Origin: Owenia fusiformis
Lineage: Eukaryota > Annelida > Polychaeta > Sabellida > Oweniidae
NCBI GenBank assembly: GCA_903813345.2
Contig: CAIIXF020000009.1
Location: forward strand, 10,040,030-10,104,029
Direction: 5' to 3'
DNA: 64,000 bases
The stretch's first letter is position 1, and every line of letters starts with the position of its first letter. Below are positions 25,421-37,539 of the stretch, piece by piece. A program made the translations under genes and the position numbers. The notes below the pieces were generated by a model, which saw only the letters and a program-made list of their open reading frames with translations, was not told the origin of the DNA and made no database searches.

Positions 25421-26114
25421 CCTTTAGCGTGCTGCCGGCGGACTCGTCCGCCGAAACTAAAATGTCTCTCACAACTGCCCGCGGACCCGTACGCCCGATT
25501 TCAAACTTTTAAAAACTTTACTTTTTCGCGCCATTCGTATTGTCCAATTAGATTGCCCGATTTATTCAGTGCCTAACATGACTTCCTGTTGACCTAGAAA
25601 TGGCGATATTTCGAAAAATAATTCTCAATTCAACAATTTAAACAGTGTTTTAGTCGTTTTTAGTGAACGAATCGTACAAAATGGTGGACAAATACGATCA
25701 CAACGAAAATGTGGAGGAAATGTATTACGATTTCGAGCTCTTTAGGCTCTTGGAAGCCGATAACGGTCATCGAAAATAGAAACTAGAATATTTTCTGAAT
25801 TGAAAAATTGAACATTCGATCGCTGCAAATTCAGATTTGGATTCTGACCAGACGAAGAGGCGGAGCGGCGGATTCCGGAGGAGTATTCATGGTATATTTA
25901 TGCCCAGTCGTGTTAATGTACGAAAAAATTCATGAGAACATTTTTTTCATGAGCCAGGCCACTGTATCTTCCCTTTGTGAAAATTTTATCCAGATTCATT
26001 CAGTAGTTATTGAGATATTAATTATTTAGTCCAGGTATATCATTTTTTGCACTCTTTGAAAAATAAGCCAGTTGCGTGGGATATATTTGCTGAAATAAGG
26101 CAGCATGGTAAAGG
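25421..26114 (+). mobile_element. piggyBac-type non-autonomous element
   Basis: Flanked by TTAA at 25417-25420 and 26115-26118. The 16-bp terminal inverted repeats are CCTTTAGCGTGCTGCC on the left and CCTTTACCATGCTGCC (reverse complement) on the right. The TTAA target and CCYTT-type termini are diagnostic of piggyBac (established). Length is 694 bp, so most of the transposase is missing. The interior is more GC-rich than its surroundings and keeps an N-terminal coding remnant. Confidence 0.88.
25681..25779 (+). pseudogene. piggyBac transposase N-terminal remnant
   Basis: A 32-codon frame starting at an ATG ~260 bp inside the left terminus: MVDKYDHNENVEEM then an acidic/aromatic stretch, ending at TAG. 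Further downstream (to about 25900) an out-of-frame coding-like piece contains EEAERRIPEEYSW. Acidic, low-complexity N-termini ahead of the catalytic core are usual for piggyBac transposases. The catalytic DDD domain is absent. Broken; no activity expected. Confidence 0.55.
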
Positions 26115-26118
26115 TTAA

Positions 26119-27910
26119 AAGAGAGCTTTGTCTAAAATAAACCTGTGAACTCACCGCGCCAATCAGTGTTCGTCGGCCAAAATTGACCGACGTTCTATAT
26201 ATGGTCATTCCTTCTAACGTCATCGTTGAGTCCGGAATTGACCAATGACATGCGCATATTTAATTAGAACGCATTTGGCGTATGTTTCTTCAAGCTCGCT
26301 GATTGGTGGCAGAAAGGTCAGCGCGTAAGTCAAAAGTGATTTATTACCCAAACTGTCACTGGCACCCATCGTGGGGGCAGGGCTACTAAACTGTAATATG
26401 GTCTCTACTAGGCAGAGTGTAGTTTAACTAGACTCTGCACACAGGGTATGCTTTCTGTCTACATAAAAAGGGTTCCCTGTATATGAAGGGGTTAACTAAG
26501 TGCATATTATGACATTTACAATAGACTACTGCAGAGATAAGATGCTATCATCATAAGTCATCAAGAGTTCAAATGGAAAATACATGATCTTTAAAAAGTT
26601 CAGTTTGTTTGTTTGCTTTTAATCTTATTCCTTAAAATCTTATCTGCAAACTGTAAAATTATCTATCCAAGACAGAGAAGGCAATATAATTACTAGGGCC
26701 TACTTGCCTATTGGCTCAAGGGTAGTTTGCATCATGCCCCAATATACATTACCCTACACCCAACCCTTAATTAATTATTATCCCATTTCCAACCCCATTC
26801 CATATCTGAATATGGGTCACTTGGTACCCCTAAACTTAACAACTAGCCATCAGAGGGGGAGAAACTTAAGGGTTCAAAGATGACATACGCTTATAATGTA
26901 AATCTGTATTGAGATGACATCGTCGCTGATTGGTCAAAAGTCGACAAACAAATGACGTCATCAATGGCGTTTTCAAAATTTCCGAAATACGCTTCGACTA
27001 ATATTATGTTCATTTCTGGCGTTTCAACCAATATCATAGCTTCTCATTTCACATCAAGATAAAGAAAGGTGTACGGACTATGCCTATATCAATTAAAACA
27101 TCCCATCGAAGTGTAGTATTTGAAAACTAGCCGATGAAAATTCGAACGAACGAAGGTGGTAAGCAAGAGAGGTAATTATGTCTGTCATCTTTAAACTCTG
27201 GGGCGTTCCCTCCTCTTACTAGCCATGTAAAATCTTCTAATTTGTAATTTATTGAGTAAAGTGATGTCAAGTGATGACATGATGACTAAAAATGAAGTTG
27301 TTCCAATTAAGCAGGAATTTTATTTTATAAATATCAATATGATGAAAACAGCTTTGTCACTATACGGTCATTTGCATCTCAAAAAGGATTTTGACACTGA
27401 TAACATAGCAAATCAGAGACATGGAGCAAGACAGACTAGCTTTGAAAGCCACATTCCATATACACCCACATATCATAACAATATCTCATATTTTTGTTCC
27501 ATGTTTTACAGTAAGTTGAGAACTGTTGAGAATTTTACCCTTCACAAGAATTCAATCCCATTGCAACTCTTAAATTAAGGATAATTCTAAATGAAATAGT
27601 ATCGGAGTATAAAGAACATTATATTACTATATTTCTAGGAATTATAAATATATTCAAACTTCCATGAACTGCTATCAAGAGCTACATATCAGATCATTAA
27701 GATCGAGTCTAATATTATACATTATTGTCAGAGGGTAGAATAGGTCAGGATAAGGAATTTCATGCAGTAAGAAGAATGCACGTAGATGCACCAATCAGCT
27801 GTCACGCAAATGAGTAATGGGGCAGAGTTGTTATATTTCATCAAAAATCTACAGAATTCTTGTAATCTGAACTACCTTGTTGGTAAATATGTGTAAACTT
27901 CAAAACCTCA
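26119..27910. other. No gene recognised
   Basis: Includes a small palindrome near 26412-26440 (GCAGAGTGTAGTT against AACTAGACTCTGC) and single TGACGTCA words. The frame 27252-27578 shows no known domain. Confidence 0.45.
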
Positions 27911-28110
27911 CATTTCTAAATACCTTACCCCCCCCCCCCCCCCCCTCCCACATACACATGTGCAGTAGATTTACACATTGTAGTTTCAACACTGCATAAT
28001 ATTTTTTCTGCTTTTATCAAGAAAACAGTTGTAAGATGGCTCACTTGGTATTGTAATCCAGCAAACCTATCTTGGTTGGTACCTCTTGAAGTGAATAGCA
28101 ACCTACTCCT
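27911..28110 (+). repeat. ~200-bp segment, copy 1 of a local duplication
   Basis: Starts CATTTCTAAATACCTTACCC with a run of 18 C (27928-27945), then TCCCACATACACATGTGCAG and on through GGTTGGTACCTCTT. The same order recurs at 28306. The copies differ mainly in C-run length and a few substitutions. Confidence 0.88.
27928..27945 (+). repeat. Homopolymer C tract (18)
   Basis: One of ten G or C runs of nine or more in this AT-rich window. Others are at 4730-4741, 12822-12834, 14519-14534, 30277-30288, 30619-30630, 31966-31974, 55727-55743, 57621-57636 and 62341-62349. Confidence 0.95.
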
Positions 28111-28305
28111 AAACCTCTTTAAGGCGAACACCTCTCTATGGTAAACACGTCTCTTTGAAGGACACCTCTCTTTGTGGTGAACACCCCTCTTTGGCAAACA
28201 CCCCTCTATGATGTACACCTCTAAGGTAAACACCTCTCTCAATGGCAAACACCTCTCTTTGGTGAGTACATCTCATAAGAATTACCTCTCTGAATATATA
28301 GTTAA

Positions 28306-28505
28306 CATTTCTAAATACCTAACCCCCCCTCCCACACACATGTGCAGTAGATTTACACATTGTGGTTTCAACACTGCATAATATTTTTTCTGATTTTATC
28401 AAGAAAACAGTTGTAAGATGGCTCACTTGGTATTGTAATCCAGCAAACCTATCTTGGTTGGTACCTCTTTAAAGTGAATAGTAACCTACTCTTAAACCTC
28501 TCTAT
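28306..28505 (+). repeat. ~200-bp segment, copy 2 of a local duplication
   Basis: CATTTCTAAATACCTAACCC, a short C run, CCCACACACATGTGCAG and then the same sequence as 27911-28110 including TAAGATGGCTCACTTGG. Each copy leads directly into a 17-bp-type minisatellite block, so the duplicated unit may include that array (period ~395 bp). Confidence 0.88.
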
Positions 28506-28815
28506 GGTAAACAGCTCTCTATGGTAAACACCTCTCTATGGTAGACACCTCTCTATGGTAGATACCTCTCTATGGTGAATACCTCTCTATGGTAAACACC
28601 TCTCTATAGTGAACACCTCTCTATGTTGAATACCTCTCTATGGTGAATACCTCTCTATGGTGAATACCTCTCTATGGTAAACACCTCTCTATGGTGAACA
28701 CCTCTCTATGGTAAACACCTCTCTATAGTGAACACCTCTCTATGTTGAATACCTCTCTATGGTGAATACCTCTCTATGGTAAACACCTCTCTATGATAAA
28801 CACCTCTCTTTGAAA
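28496..28815 (+). repeat. 17-bp minisatellite
   Basis: About 19 copies of ACCTCTCTATGGTGAAT (variants GGTAAAC, AGTGAAC, GTTGAAT). A looser version occupies 28120-28260. The core GAACACCTCT is also the interior motif of the CAGTAAAACC MITE family, so the array probably grew from such an element (inference). Confidence 0.88.
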
Positions 28816-29485
28816 GACATCTCTCTTTGTGGCGAAAAACCTAAACTGTTTTGCTTCCAAAGTTCTTATGTAAACAATTATTTACAACCTCATTACTATC
28901 AAAAACAATTCAAAATGCTTGGCATTATGGCAGATTTAAAAGAGAAAACATCTTAAATTGACAGAACTGCCCCATCAAGGTAAGCTCCAATTAAGGTCTT
29001 CAAGTAACCCACTTTGTAACCTATCTTAAAAATAAGCCTAATTTGAGAAAATGGTTTAAAATGAGCCATTTTGGAACTAATTTCTATTAAAAAAGGTCCT
29101 CATTTGAGAAAATTAGTCTCCACTCTCTACAAGAACAAAAGGCCTAAATTTGAAAAAAGCCCCAGCAGTCTTGTTAATTCCAAGGTCTACCCCTATCCTA
29201 AGTTCAAGATTTAGAGAAATAAACATTGGGATCACTTCAACACCAAATCAGGGTCAAGACCCAGATAGCACTTTAAGGTCATAGAGCATAGTAAAATGAT
29301 TAGCCTAGTTTTTTTTCAAATGTAGTACAGAAAACCGCTTTAAGGTGAACACTCTTGAGACTAAACAAAAATATGTTTCAAGATTAGAGCACTCATTTTA
29401 CTCAAGGAAACTAGAGTAACAGATTTAACATGGGATGCAATGGGAGGAATGGAAATGATACTTGTAAAAAAGTGTTCATATTTAA

Positions 29486-29535
29486 CAGAAATGAGGGTTC
29501 TGCTATGGGAGGTTTTAGATATGGGGTTTATCTTG
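29486..29535 (+). mobile_element. Fragment of the multi-hairpin family
   Basis: GGGTTCTGCTATGGGAGGTT then TTAGATATGGGGTTTATCTTGAGGGA matches the left half of hairpin 1 in copy A with few changes; the right half is missing. Confidence 0.5.
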
Positions 29536-30090
29536 AGGGAATAAAAGATATCTTACAGACTATAGAGGTATTGTAACATCACTTTACATAATTATTATTT
29601 GAAGATACATTGCATGCCATCTTGGTTTGGAAAGAGATTTTGAAAACCTTCACATCATTAAAAATATGGCGTGACTGGCCCCCTTTGGGGTCGACACTAT
29701 CCCAGAACCATCCAGCTTCCTTTTATCCCTATCGCTAACTTCTAGATCACTTGATTAAGCACCATGGTAACCAAATGGAAACTTTCCTAACTACTTACAT
29801 AGACATTAATGGGTAATAAATATATTTATGTGTTTTAAATTATTTTTCAGTCATCTTGTAGAAATCTCCGGGAGAGTAGAGTATAACACATTTCTATGGA
29901 TTCTGATACTGATATAATCGATATAGGCCTAATTATTGTGATCACCTAAGAAACCCCTGGTCTTACAGCCAATTAAGAATAAATGTGTTATTTCCTGATC
30001 ATGGGATATGCTATTTTCCCCGGCATATTCACCACGATGATTACCCTTTCAAATAGTTGATTCTGCCTCTTGAAAAGAGAGCTTTATATA

Positions 30091-30308
30091 CAGGGTGTCC
30101 AGAAAGTATGGGGCCCCCCTAGGCAGACATACACCAATGTCCCCATAGTATGTATCATATACCATTTTGAAGCTTGTCCAAAGTTACATTGATTTGCCAA
30201 GTATCATGGTTCAACTCACAAACGGGAAAAAGTTACACACATTTCAAAATGTTTCACATTGGTGTATGTCTGCCTAGGGGGGGGGGGGCATACTTTTGGG
30301 ACACCCTG
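30091..30308. mobile_element. Tc1/mariner-type MITE
   Basis: A 218-bp element with TA dinucleotides on both sides (30089-30090 and 30309-30310). The termini are CAGGGTGTCCAGAAAGTATG and the complementary CATACTTTTGGGACACCCTG, and pairing continues inward through the AGGCAGACATACACCAATGT region, so the arms are about 55 bp. CAGGGTGTCC termini with TA duplication are typical of mariner-related MITEs. The right arm carries an expanded run of 12 G opposite GGGGCCCCCC on the left. Confidence 0.9.
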
Positions 30309-31446
30309 TACATGTTATAGGGCCTGGCATTAAGGATCAAGAAACATTTAGGCAACATATAAGTTTTATTAGTTTATATATATTTAATTGTGGTTTTGGT
30401 GCATTGCCTATTCTTTGAGTGCCACTTCAGGTGTCACCATTTTCAGGTAAATGACATAATCTTTGTTTGTATTATCATTCAGAATTATGCTTTTAACACT
30501 AATTGAACCATTCATTTACAAATCAATAAATGTTTCAAATTCTTTATTGATAGTTTGGCAAATGTTTCAAACAATACAAGTACAAATATCACCTCTGACT
30601 TATTCTGTGTAAGACATGCCCCCCCCCCCCTAATGAAGATAAGAATAAAAAGAATTTAGAAAGCAATGTAGTTAAACAAAAACTAATGGCTGAGCAGACT
30701 TTTACTAACAATAGGGAGTTTAAGTTTGCGATGCTTTTCATAACCTAAACGTGAACGGAAAATATTTAAGCGATGCATTTGTATGGATGATTGGTCATAC
30801 GGTTATATTTTGCCCCATGAGCATTTTGTAAGGAACAGTAAAGGCCTGGTGCTGCCACCTATGTAGTATTATCAGAAGTTAACACTTGACCCAAGGAGAG
30901 CACAGTATTAAATAACAACCTTTTTAGCTCTCAACAAAATACATATATATAAAGAAATAGAAGGGGGAGTGACGAGGGACTCTGTGCAATACTATTTAAA
31001 ATAGGTATCTTCTCCTCAAGGAGTCAATGATAAAGAACGAAGATAATTTTTGATGCAATTAAATTTCAAATTGTACAATGTAATATAAGTTTAACTTAAT
31101 TTTCTGGTTTATCTCGATATATATTTTTAGGTGTTAAATAAGTACATTCCCCTCAAGGGGTCTATACATGATATAAAATAAAGATAATTTTTGATGCAAT
31201 TTTTTGATGCTCCACAGATTCAATATAAAAGTAGCTGACAAGAGTTGCCCCATCAATAAAACATCTACCAGGCCACACTATTTATACCAATTTTTCTTAC
31301 CATTTAAATATACCTTAAGATTTTATAACATTTTTTTACAGATTCAGGAACTGCACAGACCCATCGTTGTTATTCCTCAAATATTCCACTCATTTCAACT
31401 TGAAAATTGAAACTTTCATGATTTTATATTTCGGTGCATCTTAAGA

Positions 31447-31470
31447 TCTCTCTCTCTCTCTCTCTCTAGC
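31447..31470 (+). repeat. (TC)n microsatellite
   Basis: Eleven or so TC repeats. Confidence 0.9.
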
Positions 31471-32819
31471 TTATAATACCCAGAGGCTGATGTTACATTT
31501 GATAATAGAAAACTCCTCAAAACAACATCTAGACAGACTATCTTATAAAATGGTTAGGTTAACTTGATAAGGAGTACTTTCAAGAGCAATTCTGTAAAAG
31601 AAAGTATAAACCATGAAGAGGTCTATCCGTACTTTCTCAAAAAATATGAGCCTCTAATTACTCCTGAAAAATCATCAAAATAAAAAATAAAAAAAATAAA
31701 AAAACAGGATCCTGAAGTATGGTTTTACAATTCAGCTTATAAATGATCAAATCTCAGAATGCACTTTTTTTGGAGTATGATTGAGTTTCATAGCAAAGGC
31801 AGATTTCAAGGTTACCCTCTGGCAATTTCTCACTTATGGATAAGAGCTAACAGGAGATAAGAACCCTGATGTACTATTTCTATCATTTTTGTGAATCAAT
31901 GCAAAAACTCCAAGTGAAGTAGAAGTGTAGGCAAAATTCCGATAGATCTGGAAATTGACAAAGAAGGGGGGGGGCAAAATTTTAAATTTAGAAATCCTTC
32001 TGAAAAGAAATCAGGACCCCTTTTTGAAAAGTTGGACCTTTATAATGAGAATTTGGGCCTATTTTCGAAATTTGAGTCCTATCTCCTGTTTTCCAATCCT
32101 CATATCAAGCAAGTGGTATCCTCCTCTGGATATTTTCAAGTTCATAACAGCCCATTTAAACTTTACTAAGAATGGTAGGGATCCTCAGAGAGATGCATGG
32201 AAACTCTAAATTTGTAGCATCACGTTTCTTCACACCAATAGAAGCTGCAAATTTTTATAGATTTCACTGCAGAATAGATTGTAGGTATATGTTGTACAGG
32301 TGTATGATGGTGCACAATGAAACAAGAAATTCTTAGTACGAACATATGTGAAAGGTACAGGTAAACAATTTGAATACTACTGTTTGAACGATTTAAAGAT
32401 AAGCATTGCAATAGATGATTTTGATTATTTAAAAGAGAGCTTTATCTACCTTTCAAATTCTAAACACTCAGGGTATTGAGCAATATGAGCAATTTGTGGA
32501 CACCTTTTGAATCATCTTGTTCAAACTCTTCGAGTTAGATGATTGAACAGTCTGGACACAATTAGTGAACTTTTATTTATTTGAAAACATATTTTTGAAT
32601 CAAATAAAAACTTCTTCTTTAACCATTTGAACACCTTCATGAATTTGAACACCTAGAGCTCCATTTGGTTGTACCCTGTACCCTCTCACCCTGAACCATA
32701 TGAACTGAACATCTTAAAACCACTTTTTCCTGTTTCAAAGATGTTTTGCATGAAAACTGGTTCTGCTCTGCAAGACAGGCATAAACCTTATAAAAATTGA
32801 ACACTTATATATATTTGTA

Positions 32820-32935
32820 TTGTTATAAATGTAACTTATGTAAAATGTGTCTCATAAGCCCAGGTAGGGCTGGCTATCTTAGATAGGTGACACTTAAATA
32901 AATGAATGAATAAATAAATATATAAATAAATGAGA
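32820..32935 (+). mobile_element. Probable LINE/SINE 3' end with (AAATAAATG)n tail
   Basis: A small hairpin AAGCCCAGGTAGGGCTGG precedes TAAATAAATGAATGAATAAA and similar repeats. A hairpin followed by a short A-rich repeat tail is the usual 3' end of many non-LTR elements. No coding part remains. Confidence 0.4.
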
Positions 32936-33363
32936 GTTTCACAATACTATTTTCAGCACATTTCAGAAAACACGTTCTTATATGTATATCAGACTTCATG
33001 TTCAATCCCTGTCAGATTTTTCTCAAGATGCAAAACTGTGCTTCCAAAAACAACCTGGGAAGTACAAAATATGAATTGAAATGTGCGCCTGTTGATTTGG
33101 AACTGTTTAAAACCAATATAAAATATACTTTTAAATGATTAACAAACAATATTTCTAACTTAATTTCCTAAGTATTTCCTAAGAACACAAGTGTGTTAAG
33201 CAATAATTATGTAGTTTTGTTAAAATAAATAAATCACTACATTTAAACCGATTATAATAAACACCTTCATAAAGATTAAAGCCTGCAATAAACTAAACAT
33301 AGATTTGGAAATCAAAATTGTTATTTGGAGTAATATGTGAATAGAAATACAGACAAGGCTTTA

Positions 33364-33455
33364 TCATGCAAAATATCACCACTTGCCATTTGTTACAGAT
33401 GCTGAACTCTGAACGCCAACCATTGACCACCAAACACCATCCACAAAAATTTGGA
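33364..33455 (+). mobile_element. TGTCACC dispersed repeat, copy 2
   Basis: CATGCAAAATATCACCACTT then GCCATTTGTTACAGATGCTG, AACTCTGAACGCCAACC and CACCATCCACAAAAATTTGG. The right inverted terminus is missing. Confidence 0.6.
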
Positions 33456-33529
33456 GATTATAATATTGAGGGAGAAGAGAGATGGAGAAAAAGAAGCGAA
33501 TAAAGATAGAGATCAAAGGAAGGAACAAA

Positions 33530-33660
33530 GAAGGGAAATAGAGGAAAAAGGGAGGGAAAGAAGGGAATTAGAGGAAAAAGGGAGGGAAAGAAGGGAACTA
33601 GAGGAAAAAGGGAGGGAAAGAAGGGAGTTGGAGGAAAAAGGAGGGAAAGAAGGAAATGAG
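33530..33660 (+). repeat. 30-bp purine-rich minisatellite
   Basis: Exact 30-bp periods starting at 33541, 33571, 33601 and 33631: GAGGAAAAAGGGAGGGAAAG plus AAGGGAACTA. Strong strand asymmetry (almost all purines). The plus frame reads EEKGRERREL repeats within a longer ORF (33451-33714) and the minus strand reads FPLFPFFPSL-type repeats; neither looks like a real gene. Confidence 0.88.
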
Positions 33661-34344
33661 AGAGGACAAAAGAAAGAGGGGAGTAAAGTTGAAGAGAAGG
33701 AAACTCCGGTTTAGAGAAATGTGTATGAGAGGAACCACTATTTGAAGAAGAAAGAAACAGATTGAAGAAAGAGAACAAACAAGAGAAAAAAGGTAATAAA
33801 TGATGGATGAATAAGGTAGATACTCCACAGGGCAACAGAGAGAAACAAGGATATATGATAAAAGAGGCAAAAGGTGCTCAAAGTGGAGAGTTAAACTGTA
33901 TAATTACCTAATCCTAATCTTAAGTTAATAACTTAAGTGATGTTTATGTGTTACTCATCATAGGTGTTTATCTAGCTAATCAAATGTGGTAAGTAACACT
34001 CTAGGTGTGTATTGTTCGCAGTAGCTCCATCAATTATCGTTGATTGGTAATTAGTATGAATAACAAGAAACGATCCAGCTGTCAAGGTCAACTGATAACA
34101 AAGAAAAGACCTGGAACATTCTTTGCAATCGTTCGAGTCTCGTTTCTGCTACAAAAATCTTGGATCAATTATTCAACTGGGGCGATCTATAGCCAGTATT
34201 GAGGGAAGCAAATGCTCTAACCGAGTGCTTAAAAATAGGTATATTTATTTAACAACTTATTTGCATACAAACATATTTCTTTTATTGACAATTGTATCAA
34301 AAACATGACACATTAGTCTAACTAAAAATGACTTCTTTTGATCA

Positions 34345-34400
34345 TGTTTCTTTAAAAATCATGCAGTTTTCACCATTTTTGGGCCAAGATTGTCAATCTT
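34345..34400 (+). repeat. Dispersed repeat, AAAATCATGCAG family, copy 2
   Basis: TTTAAAAATCATGCAGTTTT then CACCATTTTTGGGCCAAGATTG; shorter, with an internal deletion. Confidence 0.5.
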
Positions 34401-34946
34401 GACTTGATCAAAATGGGGGAAAAAGGTACATTTTTACATGTTGCCTGTCAATTGATCATATTATAAGGCAATGATTTTGCAAATTCCCAATAAATCCTAC
34501 AGAAACTATTTAATCAAACCCCACAGTGCTACTTCACATTTTTTATCACAAAAAGTTCCAAAAAATCACATTTCTTTAATTCAGTATAAATACTTCTCTA
34601 CCAAATTAACATATATGAAAATATTGATGATTTCTATAAAGTATATACACTTTCTTTTATTGCCTCTGTATGCTTCTTGACTTGTCTGGGGGTATAACCA
34701 AATAAAGGCAATAAAATCTTAGTATGACTTTCAATGTTCTGGTCACAATGCCCTTTTATGGAAATGAACAATACGGCACTAATCCTTTATCCATGTATTC
34801 TTGTAGAAACTTTTCACCTTAATTCAAAATCTGTTTTTTAAGCTGCTGAGACAAGCATAATGTCAACATGAGAACATTCCACCATATTCAAATCGAGAGA
34901 ATAAGAATGTTTTTGAAGGTTATGTCAATAATACAAAAACACCAAG

Positions 34947-35040
34947 AACACGGCAACTCCCATAGAGTAGCAAATCCTAACAAACAAATTAAGATACACG
35001 GTGATAAATATCACACTTGAACGGCAAAATGGCCACCTTG
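34947..35040 (+). mobile_element. Fragment of the 22.6-kb array element
   Basis: CGGCAACTCCCATAGAGTAG then CAAATCCTAACAAAC matches the left edge of the element at 22571, and AAATGGCCACCTTG at 35028 resembles its unit core. Only one partial unit remains. Confidence 0.45.
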
Positions 35041-35129
35041 TGAATTACCCAGCATGCCTTAAACCTAATGAGATCTTCGCACTAGCCTGTCGTCTACCTT
35101 TGCATCTTTTAAAATTTCAAGATAGGTAG

Positions 35130-35545
35130 ATATATAAGGGTTATGTACTGGGAGGTTTTGGATATGGGGTTTATCTAGAGGGAGATATGCATATCTACCT
35201 GAGGGACCGTAGGGACCGAAGGTAGATGTGCATATCTCACGAGGGATGAACCCAATATCCAAACCGACTGTACATAACCTGCTTTATCCTATACCAAGTA
35301 GAGTTTCAGGTGCATATGGCCATTTCAATAGTACAGGGTGTAAAAACAATCAAATCATTCTTATGCAAAGTCATTTTATTGCATTTCCACTACTTACCGG
35401 AAGCGGGAAGATATGCACCGAAGCGGGAGATATGGCGGGGGATATGGAGGTTCTGGATATGGAAACCTCAAAATCAGGATACGGGATATATCTTACCAAC
35501 TTATCTCCCTAAAACTCTACTTGGCATAGGATAAAAGCAGTTTTC
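35130..35545. mobile_element. Multi-hairpin foldback element, copy A
   Basis: Three nested or adjacent inverted structures. Hairpin 1 has the outer pair GGTTATGTACTGGGAGG (35139 on) against CCGACTGTACATAACC (ending 35279), with a terminal loop GAGGGACCGTAGGGACCGA at ~35201-35219. A second inverted pair is GCTTTATCCTATACCAAGTA (35281-35300) against TACTTGGCATAGGATAAAAGC (about 35519-35539). Between those arms lie GCGGGAAGATAT and GCGGGAGATATG motifs. No transposase is visible. Same architecture as the 49.3-kb copy. Confidence 0.7.
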
Positions 35546-36239
35546 CACACCCATCAACATAATAATACCTATCAGCACCAAGCAGTGACAATGGCACACT
35601 TCGAATGCAATAAAAATAATCCTATATATTTATTTGATCTGGACCAAAGCATTTTAGAATAATTTTCCAAATACAAATCCAAGTGATTCAACCTTGTTTT
35701 TTAAGTTCCTTTCAAGGTCATTGAACTCTGCAAACTCAGTATGAATTATGTTTTGTCGGTGGGTGTACACCAATGTCAGGGAGATACTGTTAACATATTG
35801 ACTAATATTACATTTGATGTGTCTCAGATGATTAACATTAGCTTATAACATTAGCCTATTAGTAAACTGTGTTAGGGAAATACAGACAACAATGAAGTAA
35901 ACAAGATAAGTAAACAAGTAAACAAGATTAAACATACAGGCATGATGGTTAAACTCTAGCTCTGTATTATATTATTAAAGTCAAATTTTATATTTTGGGA
36001 ATTTATGGAAATGGCATGGAAAAAAGGGTGGGATATGGATTTTATGCACTGGTACAGTATCTGTCTACTTTAGCATTTTTTCTATAAAATTGAAATCAAA
36101 ACATATGTCTATGTCATTTAGAGTCCGATATTTCAAACAAAAATGTCATTTTAATATTTTGACCTTTTGATCAAATATTAATTTTGGATCAAATTTAAAC
36201 AATATTTCATCATCAATATGTTCAGTCTAAATGAACATA

Positions 36240-36420
36240 CAGTAAAGTCTGTATGTCCGAACACCTCTCTTATCTGAACACCTCTCAATATGAATGCTTT
36301 TATGACCTTATACTGCCATTTATACTTGCATGTTAAAGAAACTCTAAATGTGAACACATGCCAATCCGAACACTTTTAGCCAGTACCAGTAGCATTCTGA
36401 TAAGACAGGTTTTACTATAC
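36240..36420. mobile_element. CAGTAAAACC-family MITE, short copy
   Basis: The left end CAGTAAAGTCTGTATGTCCG is matched by an inverted right end containing TAAGACAGGTTTTACTATA. Between them are several copies of a CGAACAC(C/T)TCT motif. TA lies at the left boundary. About 180 bp, a deletion derivative of the 50.3-kb type. Confidence 0.7.
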
Positions 36421-37539
36421 ACTGTATATCAAATTATATATTTTCAGTCTAGATTCAATTTTGAATTTTTAAAAAGTTCTTTCATTTGAAACTCTTGTAT
36501 GGGTCAGAGTACTTATCATTTTGGACAAAGCAATTTCTGAAGAAAGTTTGAAATCTCCTTACTTTTTCAAATCAGGTCCATGTGTGTTAGGACCAATTTG
36601 GTTTCCCTGAACAAGACAACCCTTTTACTCTATGTCTGGAATATTGCATAGCTCCAACATTCAATTATATACAATAGTTATCAGAAATCCCTACTTCACT
36701 CAACAGACCATGGTCTTATATGTAAAAGAATTATGTACCTTTGTTAATCGACATTAACGACCTCCATGTGTTAAAACTGAATCATCCCATACCTTTAGTA
36801 CATGGGAAAGTTGAAAATACCATATTTTTCACAGATAGAAAACAGAGATAGTAGTTTAAACCTGGACGTTATATATCCTTTTTATCTGCTACAAGTCTAG
36901 TAGGTTATAATCATTTTTTACTTTTATGGCACACATTTTGTTTTCTATATTAGACAGATGTTTTGAAACATTATGAAACTGATACTCTCTGATAAGAGCA
37001 ACCCATAATTTTGACTTTTATCTTTTTTGAAAAATAATAAATGCAACAAGATTTGATGATAAACTTAAATAATGATAGTTTCTTTCAACATACTGTAATC
37101 ATCTTGTTATGATGGGGCATAATATGAAAAGTTGTGTCATTTTAACCGAAACTGAAAATGTTGCAGATAAAGATGTACCCTTTCACTATCCGCTGCAATC
37201 TGAATTTTGACAACCTGAGGGATGAGATAAGTTCTAAACTACACTCTGAATAGGTTGGACAATCTTACATTTTAACAGCCAATCCCCTCCTGTCTGTAGT
37301 TATAATACCGAAGGACATGAATCAATTCAGACCAATTGTACTGACATTTCTCAACCAATCATGGATCATATTTCTAAATTAAGAAAAGTATCTTTGAGAG
37401 GGCATGAGATGACATGAAAGATTCCATGAGATGACATAAGAAAATCAATGAGATGACACAAGATGAAATAAGATCATCATGGTAAACCATGACATCTCAT
37501 TTATTTTGAGTCAGTGAAACGGAAGAGAAGTTGAGTATC

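Noticed and set aside
27252-27578. 108-codon plus-strand ORF
   Set aside because: AT-rich composition, no known domain, no splice or promoter support.
34120-34240. tRNA-like words (GTTCGAGTCTC and reversed GCTCTAACC)
   Set aside because: The B-box-like and A-box-like words are in opposite orientations and no cloverleaf can be formed.
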